5,389 nt of DNA from Pseudomonadota bacterium (GTDB taxonomy: Bacteria > Pseudomonadota > Gammaproteobacteria > Halothiobacillales > Halothiobacillaceae): contig JAJYPA010000551.1 of the NCBI GenBank assembly GCA_021795795.1, forward strand, positions 1-5,389, written 5' to 3'. Below, one piece after another: positions 1 to 4,995 of the stretch (within the stretch, counting starts at the first letter, position 1; the number at the start of each line of letters is the position of its first letter). The notes under the pieces were generated by a model. It saw only the letters and a program-made list of their open reading frames with translations, had not been told where the DNA came from and did no database searches. The translations under genes and the position numbers were made by a program.

Positions 1-381
1 TGTAAGGCCCAGCGCTTCCACTCCGGTCTCAAAATCCTCGGCGAGAAGACCATAACACAAGGTAATCGACTGAATGGGCAGGCCCATCTGTTGGTAGCCA
101 GCGCCTGCATGCTGCAGAACAGTCCGTCGCTCAGCGTCATACTCTGCACACAGGAGCGCAGCATAATGACTTTCCATGAGCTCCCGAGCTTGGGTCGGAA
201 ACGCTTTACGCAGTAGCGGCCGCAAACTCTGCTCTTGTTGCAGGAGTGTTATCCAGCGCTCGGCAAATGCCCCCCGCCGCAGTGCGATGCAAGGGCCATA
301 GCGCCGCAGCAAGGCCTCCTCGCCCGGAGTGGGTACGAGGAAGGTTGGCGGAGGATCTGATCCGGCATCAATGAGCGACAT
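1..381 (-). CDS. Globin-type sensor domain protein, N-terminal part (cut by the left edge)
   Basis: The reading frame opens with ATG at 381 and stays open for 127 codons to the window edge, so the C-terminus is missing. An excellent Shine-Dalgarno (AAGGAGGG, about 388-396) lies 7 to 8 bases before the ATG and fixes the start. Residues about 20-127 look mainly helical and resemble sensor globins of globin-coupled signalling proteins: a helix with RRGAFAERW near 35-43, a hydrophobic LLRKAF segment near 56-61, SHYAALL near 71-77, and the family-like block GYQQMGLP at 95-102 before another helix. In heme-binding members the block reads roughly GxxHxxxGL. Here the expected proximal His is Tyr96, so heme binding is uncertain. 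Globin-coupled proteins often end in GGDEF, EAL or chemotaxis-signalling domains, but none can be seen here. The gene lies 60 bp downstream of the PilZ glycosyltransferase on the same strand, which suggests an operon and a c-di-GMP role (inference). Coding is firm; family assignment is moderate. Confidence 0.72.
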   Translation of the reverse strand, partial: MSLIDAGSDPPPTFLVPTPGEEALLRRYGPCIALRRGAFAERWITLLQQEQSLRPLLRKAFPTQARELMESHYAALLCAEYDAERRTVLQHAGAGYQQMGLPIQSITLCYGLLAEDFETGVEALGLT

Positions 382-441
382 GTCCGGCCCTCCTTTCTCG
401 CAGTATAGGGCAGCAGCGCCTACCCCCTGAGCGCCGTTCGC

Positions 442-2601
442 TCATCCCGCCGCACTTTCCGCCGCCTGGTAGACATAAACCGGCGCCGCAGAACTACCCA
501 CCCGCTCACTGAAATCCGCCTTGATACGCAGAAACTGCCGCTGGTATTTGCCTTGTGTCAACATTTGCACATCTGCCTCAGGCCCAAGCGTATCATAGGT
601 CATAAATACGCGTGATCCGCTGGTATTGGCGGAAATCAAACCCACATACTGCTGACCTCCCGGAACGTCCAGCCGATGATAAAAAACAGGTATCCAGCGT
701 CGAACTTTATTGCCATGGAGTCCCTGACCCATCAACCAGACCCGCAGACTTTCCAGAGGGGTGCGTACCCGCTCGGATAGCCCGAGAACGCGCCACTGTA
801 AATCTGAGCCATGCAGAAATGACCCCAAGCGGTCCCTGGTCGCATCGTCCCGCCAAAGGAAGCGGCAACCAACGGTGCGCATCTTGCCTGTTCCACCCTT
901 ATTTTCACCAACCACTTCCGCAGCAAAAGGAATTTCTACGTCAGGGAGCAGTAAACGGCCGCTAATTTTACCATGCACGGCGATCTCTTGCGCCAGGCGC
1001 GAATAAATACGAAATCCGGAAAGCGAAATGTCTTCGGCAATGGCCAGTTCGGTCAAGTCTAGCGGATCATCAATACGCACCACGATAGGCACAGGAAACC
1101 GGTATTCGCCGCGACGATGACGACGCACCATGGTCATAGTCACTACCAGAGCCGCCAGACCGATGTTCACACTGGCCCACAGCACGCCTGCCACCAAGGC
1201 ACCCGTGGGGATCGTGTGATATCCGGAAAGTCCCCATAACCCAAAGGGAATGGCGACCGCATTCGCCCCAAGTATAGTATACTGGGGAACCATATAATGT
1301 TGTTCTCCATGGATAGCGCTGGCAGTCTTTGGTGTCACGATAAAAGTGATTTTTCTCCTGAACCAGCCCAGCGTGGACACCATAAGTGCCCAAAATCGCG
1401 TCATATTGAACTGCTCCGTCTGGAGCACGCGGCCATAGCCACGATTAATTTCCTCAAAGGCCCAGAACGTGAACACATAATAAGGGATGAAGTGCCACAG
1501 AAAGGTGGAACTGCCCATATCCACGATGGGTAACCACCCCAGGACCAATACCAGTACCGGTGCTGTATAGAATATCGCTTTCTGCCAACCATCGAAGTAG
1601 GTGATGGCTGATGCCAGGTAATTGATCCGCTGCGGTATCGTCAGGCCGCGAGCCAAGAGAATGCCCTCCTTGCGCCACACCTGCATGGCTCCCTGCCCCC
1701 AACGTGTGCGCTGCCGCAGATAAGGACCGATAGCCAGGGGCGCCAACCCATAGGCCAGGGATTCCGGGTGATAGACCGATGTATAGCCCTTCTTGTGTAA
1801 GCACAGGGAAGTATGAAGGTCCTCCGTGACCGTTCCCGTGGCGAAGCCACCAATGCTATCCAGCGCTGACCGACGGATCACCGCGCAGCTACCGCAAAAA
1901 AATGCCGCATTCCAGTAGTCCTTGCCACGTTGTATCACGCGAAAGAATAGCGACTGCTCCGACCAGATGCTCTGGTTTCTGGGGCTTTTGATATGCTGAT
2001 ACGAATCTAGATTATAGAAATCCTGTGGGGTCTGCACAAAAGCCACATTCTCGTCGCCAAAATATCCCAGCGTATGTGTTAAAAATTCCTTCGATGGAAT
2101 ATGATCTGCATCGAAAATGGCCAGAAAATCAGCTTCTACATGGCGCAGGGCATTATTCAATGAACCAGCCTTCGCATCGGTATTTTCCGGACGCGTGAGA
2201 TAGTTGCAACCGAGCTCCTTGGCGAGGCGCCGCATCTGCGGGCGACGACCATCATCCAGCAACCAGGTCTGATGGGGATAATCCATGCGGATGGCACCCA
2301 GCAATGTTTGCCGCAGCATGGCTACCGGCTCATCGAGGGTGGGAATGAGTACCGCCACCTTTAACCCTGGGGGTGCGGGTGGAGATTGCCGTAGCGCTAG
2401 CCGCCACGTCATGAACAGATGGAGCATGATGGTAAAGAAGCTGAAAAGCTCCGCTCCGTACAGCAGAATGGAAAAAACCAGATGGTTATCATTCAAGACC
2501 CCCGCCCGCCATGGGAGATACCAGGCTGCGGCGAGAAGGAAGATAAATACAACGACTATTTTTTCCTTACCCAGGGACTCATAGGGCATATGCTTGGTCA
2601 C
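442..2601 (-). CDS. bcsA: BcsA-like family 2 glycosyltransferase with c-di-GMP-binding PilZ domain (cellulose or other beta-glucan synthase)
   Basis: This 719-residue inner-membrane processive glycosyltransferase probably polymerises a UDP-sugar and exports the chain through its own channel. Two N-terminal membrane helices (about 14-30, 41-66) precede the GT-A domain (about 80-320), which has DDG at 116-118, DAD at 164-166, the TED catalytic base at 259-261 and QRTRW at 297-301. Further membrane and interface helices lie at about 341-358, 367-385, 400-419, 438-458 and 464-490. FIVTPK at 420-425 matches the BcsA gating loop. The PilZ domain (about 494-600) keeps both c-di-GMP motifs: R497-x3-R501 and D524-I-S526-x2-G529. 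Activation by c-di-GMP is therefore expected from family knowledge. BcsA of E. coli is about 870 residues with more N-terminal helices, so this is a short form. It also carries an unassigned tail after about 630. No bcsB/Z/C gene is visible, so the polymer could be cellulose or another beta-glucan. The start is GTG, chosen because of the perfect ribosome site before it. Confidence 0.93.
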   Translation of the reverse strand: MTKHMPYESLGKEKIVVVFIFLLAAAWYLPWRAGVLNDNHLVFSILLYGAELFSFFTIMLHLFMTWRLALRQSPPAPPGLKVAVLIPTLDEPVAMLRQTLLGAIRMDYPHQTWLLDDGRRPQMRRLAKELGCNYLTRPENTDAKAGSLNNALRHVEADFLAIFDADHIPSKEFLTHTLGYFGDENVAFVQTPQDFYNLDSYQHIKSPRNQSIWSEQSLFFRVIQRGKDYWNAAFFCGSCAVIRRSALDSIGGFATGTVTEDLHTSLCLHKKGYTSVYHPESLAYGLAPLAIGPYLRQRTRWGQGAMQVWRKEGILLARGLTIPQRINYLASAITYFDGWQKAIFYTAPVLVLVLGWLPIVDMGSSTFLWHFIPYYVFTFWAFEEINRGYGRVLQTEQFNMTRFWALMVSTLGWFRRKITFIVTPKTASAIHGEQHYMVPQYTILGANAVAIPFGLWGLSGYHTIPTGALVAGVLWASVNIGLAALVVTMTMVRRHRRGEYRFPVPIVVRIDDPLDLTELAIAEDISLSGFRIYSRLAQEIAVHGKISGRLLLPDVEIPFAAEVVGENKGGTGKMRTVGCRFLWRDDATRDRLGSFLHGSDLQWRVLGLSERVRTPLESLRVWLMGQGLHGNKVRRWIPVFYHRLDVPGGQQYVGLISANTSGSRVFMTYDTLGPEADVQMLTQGKYQRQFLRIKADFSERVGSSAAPVYVYQAAESAAG

Positions 2602-2604
2602 AGG

Positions 2605-2612
2605 TCACCTCC
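2605..2612 (-). promoter_or_regulatory. Shine-Dalgarno that selects the GTG start of the glycosyltransferase
   Basis: The minus strand reads GGAGGTGA, a full complement of the 16S rRNA 3' end, with 6 bases between GGAGG and the GTG at 2601. The next in-frame ATG (fifth codon) would sit 18 bases from GGAGG, which is too far, so GTG is the better start. Such a strong site suggests efficient translation once the mRNA is made. Confidence 0.85.
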
Positions 2613-2675
2613 ATTGGTTTATTATTTCGTACTGATCGCGCTGCGTATTCCGGGGCATCGTGGGCATTGATTCCC

Positions 2676-2692
2676 AGCCTAATCTGCCCCAG
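2676..2692 (-). promoter_or_regulatory. Candidate sigma-54 (-24/-12) promoter for the glycosyltransferase operon
   Basis: The minus strand reads CTGGGGCAGATTAGGCT. It has the invariant GG and GC at exactly 10 bases spacing, preceded by CT and followed by T as in the consensus YTGGCACG-N4-TTGCW, but the inner positions of both boxes match poorly. The predicted transcript would start near 2665, giving a leader of about 64 nt. Support comes from context: a sigma-54 activator gene is divergently transcribed next door. GG-N10-GC alone occurs by chance about once per 250 bp, so this is a candidate only. A second, weaker GG-N10-GC (CCGGAATACGCAGCGC) lies closer to the gene. Confidence 0.35.
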
Positions 2693-2707
2693 TATCGGAC
2701 CTGACCC

Positions 2708-2725
2708 CCAAATCACCACATTTGG
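2708..2725. repeat. Perfect 6-bp dyad CCAAAT-N6-ATTTGG, possible operator
   Basis: CCAAATCACCACATTTGG is a perfect inverted repeat with a 6-base spacer. Its centre is about 52 bp upstream of the start predicted from the sigma-54-like site. It could be a binding site for a dimeric regulator, though this is close for an enhancer site. No matching copy was found elsewhere in the window. Confidence 0.35.
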
Positions 2726-2740
2726 CAGATGGGAGAAATT

Positions 2741-2755
2741 GTTGCACGCAGCAAC
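2741..2755. repeat. Perfect 5-bp dyad GTTGC-N5-GCAAC, possible upstream activator site
   Basis: GTTGCACGCAGCAAC is a perfect inverted repeat centred about 83 bp upstream of the predicted sigma-54 transcription start. This falls in the distance range typical of enhancer-binding protein sites. The Fis-type HTH of the divergent activator would be expected to bind a dyad. The link is inference from position; five-base arms can also arise by chance. Confidence 0.3.
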
Positions 2756-2873
2756 TGAGGCGGATGAGCAGCAAGGCATAGGACTCCCCGTTCTTTTGCA
2801 CACGGTGGATCGCCTAGACAATGCGCTGCTCCAGCGAAAATCTGCCTGCTGGATCATCAGGCACCAACTCCAT
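2754..2873 (-). pseudogene. Possible relic of a GGDEF domain start, interrupted by a stop codon
   Basis: Read on the minus strand from the ATG at 2873, the frame gives residues ending in DDPAGRFSLEQRIV, then an in-frame TAG (2816-2814), then AIHRVQKNGESYALLLIRLS. The pattern D-x-x-x-GR-x-x-L-x-x-RI-x-x-AI-x-R-x-x-x-x-G-x-x-x-ALLLI-x-L resembles the first 40 or so residues of GGDEF domains, which usually read DxLTGLxNR...ALLxIDLD. The match stops there: no FKxxND, and no GGDEF signature follows before the next stop at 2681-2679. If real, it is a decayed fragment of a diguanylate cyclase gene. It may equally be a chance resemblance. Confidence 0.22.
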
Positions 2874-2935
2874 ATCGACCCCCTTGGTTCATGAAGATCC
2901 GGGAAGCGATAGCAGCGCCCGCCCTGCATCTATTT

Positions 2936-2958
2936 CTTGCTGTATACTTAAAAGCAAG
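2936..2958. repeat. 6-bp dyad around GTATAC, with a possible -10 element inside
   Basis: CTTGCT (2936-2941) and AGCAAG (2953-2958) form a perfect inverted repeat with an 11-base spacer that contains the palindrome GTATAC. TATACT at 2943-2948 matches a sigma-70 -10 box in 5 of 6 positions on the plus strand, but no acceptable -35 lies 16 to 18 bp upstream. The site could be an operator overlapping a weak promoter for the structured segment that follows. Confidence 0.25.
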
Positions 2959-3012
2959 GGTCATGCCGTGAAGCATAATGGCCCGTGGGTGCCATAATCC
3001 GGGTGACCCCGG
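2958..3012 (+). other. Nested hairpin cluster, candidate structured RNA leader
   Basis: On the plus strand GGGTCA (2958-2963) can pair with TGACCC (3004-3009). This encloses two hairpins: TGC/GCA with loop CGTGAA (2964-2975) and ATGGC/GCCAT with an 8-base loop (2978-2995). The result is a three-way-junction shape. A competing hairpin CCGGG-TGAC-CCCGG (2999-3012) uses the same 3' arm, so two alternative folds are possible. It does not match the conserved core of the c-di-GMP-I riboswitch that I looked for. A strong ribosome-site-like AAAGGAGG follows at 3017-3024. Function is unknown, and transcription is unproven. Confidence 0.25.
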
Positions 3013-3041
3013 CCACAAAGGAGGGATCCCATCTTCGGCTT

Positions 3042-3059
3042 CTGTAACGCAGTTGTAAC
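3042..3059 (+). promoter_or_regulatory. Pho-box-like direct repeat
   Basis: CTGTAAC (3042-3048) and TTGTAAC (3053-3059) are 7-bp direct repeats separated by 4 bases, an 11-bp period. This is the geometry of PhoB sites (consensus CTGTCAT-N4-CTGTCAT). The inner C at the fifth position is A here. No good -10 box lies about 10 bp downstream, which weakens the case. If real, phosphate status would feed into expression of the regulator. Confidence 0.25.
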
Positions 3060-3108
3060 AGCTTTTGCCGACTGCCCTTCGGAAACTGGCATTTACATCG
3101 GGTTCTTT

Positions 3109-3124
3109 GCCCCTTTTTGGGGGC
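3109..3124. repeat. GC-rich hairpin with a T-rich loop
   Basis: GCCCCTTTTTGGGGGC can form a 5-bp GC stem. It is not followed by a T run on either strand, so it does not look like an intrinsic terminator. It lies in the presumed leader of the regulator gene. Confidence 0.3.
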
Positions 3125-3237
3125 GGTGCAAAATGTTTCAAGGGAGCAACAGTCAGTTGGAAGCGCACCCCGCCTGTAAACCCCTGAGCCAAGATAATAA
3201 CCGGCCTATATGGCCCGAAATCGTATAGATGCGAAGC

Positions 3238-3244
3238 GAGGAAG
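3238..3244 (+). promoter_or_regulatory. Shine-Dalgarno that selects the ATG at 3250 for the regulator
   Basis: GAGGAAG lies 5 to 7 bases before the ATG at 3250. The earlier in-frame ATG at 3229 has no purine-rich site at proper distance, and this Shine-Dalgarno would then lie inside the coding sequence. The shorter, 461-residue product is therefore preferred. Confidence 0.7.
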
Positions 3245-3249
3245 CCTTG

Positions 3250-4635
3250 ATGTCAACCATCCCAGTTGTCCAGCGCATGGATTTAGCTAGCAGCCCGTCG
3301 GTTTTAGCTTCGGGCTGCCGGCCATTGCTCATATTCAGCAGACTTCCCATCCCTGGCCTTTCTACCGTCCTGATGCGTAGCTTTGGTTGGGAGCCCTGCT
3401 GGGTCAGCACAGAACGAGATTGCCGAGTGGCAACAGCGGCACAGCCACACATATCTACCGCATTGGTCTATCCAGACGCTGAGGACAAATGGTTGCGACA
3501 GATGGAAGCGGCTTTTTCCCGATCCCCCCAGCACATCCAGATAGTCGCCATCGTGGATCATGACCGCATGCGAGACCCGCGCCTGCGGCGCTTCGTCGCC
3601 CAGTTCTGCTTCGACTATCACTCCCTACCCCTCAATTTATCGCGCCTCTTTTACAGCCTGGGCCACGCTTATGGTGTGGCGATCATCGGTGACGGGTGTG
3701 GTGACCTGCATCCGCTGGACACCATGGTGGGTGGCAGCAAAGCCATGCTGGCGTTATTTGGGCAGATTCGGAAAGTGGCTACCGTGGATGCGCCCGTACT
3801 CATTACGGGTGAAACGGGTACAGGTAAGGAGCTTACCGCGCTGGCCATTCATGAGCATTCAGCACGGGCGCACAAGCCCTTTGTGGCGATCAACTGCGGC
3901 TCCATTCCTGAACAACTCATTCAATCGGAACTGTTTGGCCATGAAAAAGGAGCTTTTACCGGCGCCCACGAGCGCAAGATCGGAAAAATTGAGGCTGCTG
4001 CGGGTGGCACCTTATTCCTTGATGAAATTGGCGACCTGCCCCTGACGATGCAGGTAAATCTCCTCCGCTTTCTCCAGGAACAATGTTTTGAACGCGTCGG
4101 GTCCACACAAAGCCTCCTGGCTGATGTACGCATCATCGCTGCCACCCATGTTGATCTGGAGGCAGCGGCGAAACAGGGACAGTTTCGGGAGGACCTATAC
4201 TATCGCCTCAATGTGTTGCGCTTACAGGTGCCAGCACTGAGAGAGAGGGAAGGCGATGCGCCGCTCCTTGCCCATTATTTCCTCCAGCACTTCGCCCATG
4301 AAAAAAATCCCCACATCAAAGGGATCGGCCAAGTCGCGCTGGGCGCCATAAGCACCTATTCCTGGCCAGGCAATGTCCGTGAATTGATCAACCGCATGCG
4401 TCGGGCCATGGTGATGAGTGATCATGCGCACATCTCCATTGAAGATCTTGGCCTTCCTGAACAGGATCCGGTATTCTTGACGCGATTGGACCTGGCCCGG
4501 GAAAAGGCCGAGCGGGAAGCCATCATCGTCGCTATTCATGCCTCTGGAAAAAACCTTTCGGAGGCGGCACGCACCCTCGATATTGCCCGAGTCACCCTGT
4601 ATCGACTTATGGACAAATACGCCATTGATGTCTGA
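3250..4635 (+). CDS. Sigma-54-dependent enhancer-binding regulator, VpsR-like
   Basis: This 461-residue protein would activate RNA polymerase with sigma-54 from an upstream DNA site. Residues 1 to about 145 form a receiver-like N-terminus, with the block DYHSLPLNLSRLFYSLGHAYG at about 122-142 typical of VpsR-type regulators. The AAA+ domain follows: Walker A GETGTGKE (187-194), the sigma-54 contact loop GAFTGA (234-239), Walker B with D258-E259, arginine-finger region REDLYYR (313-319) and WPGNVREL (372-379). A Fis-type HTH lies at about 435-459. All core ATPase motifs are intact. At the end of the predicted third receiver strand (TALVYP, about 70-75) Tyr74 occupies the place of the usual phospho-acceptor Asp, so phosphorylation is doubtful. 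VpsR of Vibrio cholerae activates exopolysaccharide genes and responds to c-di-GMP. Here the gene is divergent from a PilZ synthase, which suggests the same job. The ATG at 3229 is an alternative start. Confidence 0.92.
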   Translation: MSTIPVVQRMDLASSPSVLASGCRPLLIFSRLPIPGLSTVLMRSFGWEPCWVSTERDCRVATAAQPHISTALVYPDAEDKWLRQMEAAFSRSPQHIQIVAIVDHDRMRDPRLRRFVAQFCFDYHSLPLNLSRLFYSLGHAYGVAIIGDGCGDLHPLDTMVGGSKAMLALFGQIRKVATVDAPVLITGETGTGKELTALAIHEHSARAHKPFVAINCGSIPEQLIQSELFGHEKGAFTGAHERKIGKIEAAAGGTLFLDEIGDLPLTMQVNLLRFLQEQCFERVGSTQSLLADVRIIAATHVDLEAAAKQGQFREDLYYRLNVLRLQVPALREREGDAPLLAHYFLQHFAHEKNPHIKGIGQVALGAISTYSWPGNVRELINRMRRAMVMSDHAHISIEDLGLPEQDPVFLTRLDLAREKAEREAIIVAIHASGKNLSEAARTLDIARVTLYRLMDKYAIDV

Positions 4636-4637
4636 AT

Positions 4638-4673
4638 AATGGTTAGGCGCTGGTCACGCCGGCCTTGACCATT
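4638..4673. terminator. Imperfect inverted repeat after the regulator, possible terminator without a T run
   Basis: AATGGT (4638-4643) pairs with ACCATT (4668-4673), and AGGC (4645-4648) pairs with GCCT (4662-4665), giving a 10-bp stem with a small internal loop and a 13-base loop. It begins 3 bases after the stop codon, the place expected for a terminator. Neither side has a clear T tract (the minus side has only ATTATT), so intrinsic termination is uncertain. Confidence 0.3.
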
Positions 4674-4686
4674 GGCTCTGTCATTC

Positions 4687-4745
4687 GGTTCACAAAAAAT
4701 CAACCTGCACGAGTACGGAAATGAATGTGAACCAAAAGCTGGTTC
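4687..4745. repeat. Overlapping inverted repeats of GGTTCACA / TGTGAACC / TGGTTC
   Basis: GGTTCACA (4687-4694) is the exact reverse complement of TGTGAACC (4726-4733), 31 bases apart. GAACCA (4729-4734) also pairs with TGGTTC (4740-4745) through a 5-base loop. The middle copy can therefore pair with either neighbour. The segment sits between two convergent genes. It may end transcription of the small membrane protein gene, but T-rich tails are poor. Confidence 0.4.
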
Positions 4746-4770
4746 GAGGCGGGGCAATGAACCATTGAAG

Positions 4771-4959
4771 CTATCTTCCCAACGCCCTTTCAATCTTCTT
4801 GTCCGTCTTGTACTGACTCAACGCATACACCGCCCAGATGGCCGCGGGCACCCAGCCGATCAGCGTGATCTGCAAAATCAGGCAAATAATCCCCGCAATC
4901 GGGCGACCAATAGTGAAAAACACCAGAAATGGCAGAAAAATAGCTAAAAACAGGCGCAT
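4771..4959 (-). CDS. yqaE: YqaE/Pmp3 family small membrane protein
   Basis: The 62-residue product has the Pmp3/YqaE layout: a hydrophobic N-terminal helix with LP at 9-10 and a conserved Gly at 18, a turn, then a second helix running through IGWVPAAIWAVYAL (34-47), and a short charged tail (KTDKKIER, 51-58). Family members are about 50 to 60 residues, span the inner membrane twice and are linked in yeast and plants to membrane potential and salt tolerance. The bacterial role is poorly known. AGGGGGAG ends 3 bases before the ATG and serves as a ribosome site. The gene is convergent with the regulator and divergent from the DUF445 gene, so it is probably monocistronic. Confidence 0.9.
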   Translation of the reverse strand: MRLFLAIFLPFLVFFTIGRPIAGIICLILQITLIGWVPAAIWAVYALSQYKTDKKIERALGR

Positions 4960-4995
4960 GTGCTCCCCCTATAGGCCTTCTCTTGTCGCCTGTCC

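Larger units (their letters stand above)
2613..3237. other. Long divergent intergenic region without a convincing intact gene
   Basis: Between the ribosome sites of the two divergent genes I see no reading frame with both a good ribosome site and a recognisable product. Several frames are open for 60 to 115 codons, but they overlap on both strands, have low-quality starts and encode atypical sequence. The region is unusually long for a simple divergent promoter. It contains the possible sigma-54 site, dyads, GGDEF-like fragment, hairpin cluster and Pho-box-like repeat listed separately. I see no clear sigma-70 promoter for the regulator gene: GATAAT at 3193-3198 is a fair -10 but has no good -35. 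Confidence 0.6.

Noticed and set aside
402..407. TATACT on the minus strand between the synthase and the sensor gene, a possible internal -10 box
   Set aside because: No -35 box is found at 16 to 18 bp, and the 60-bp gap fits a single operon. A secondary promoter cannot be excluded.
429..443. GAGCG-N5-CGCTC inverted repeat at the end of the synthase gene
   Set aside because: It is a short stem overlapping the stop codon, with no T run on the minus strand. It is not a convincing terminator, and downstream co-transcription seems likely.
2667..2894. A 75-codon open frame on the plus strand beginning with TTG
   Set aside because: It has a weak start, no ribosome site and no recognisable motif. 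It lies antisense to the possible GGDEF-like fragment and over the proposed promoter.
2579..2929. A 116-codon open frame on the minus strand overlapping the start of the synthase gene
   Set aside because: It overlaps the synthase ribosome site and start in another frame, and its composition (rich in Ser, Cys, Arg) looks like out-of-frame translation.
2857..3192. A 111-codon open frame on the minus strand in the divergent intergenic region
   Set aside because: No good ribosome site precedes its start, the encoded sequence is not recognisable, and the same DNA is open in other frames. It crosses the hairpin cluster. I treat it as non-coding unless conservation shows otherwise.
3229..3249. Upstream ATG at 3229 as start of the regulator
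   Set aside because: It adds only seven residues and has no Shine-Dalgarno, while GAGGAAG is well placed for the ATG at 3250.
2613..3249. A c-di-GMP-I (GEMM) riboswitch in the intergenic region
   Set aside because: I looked on both strands for its conserved core and did not find it.
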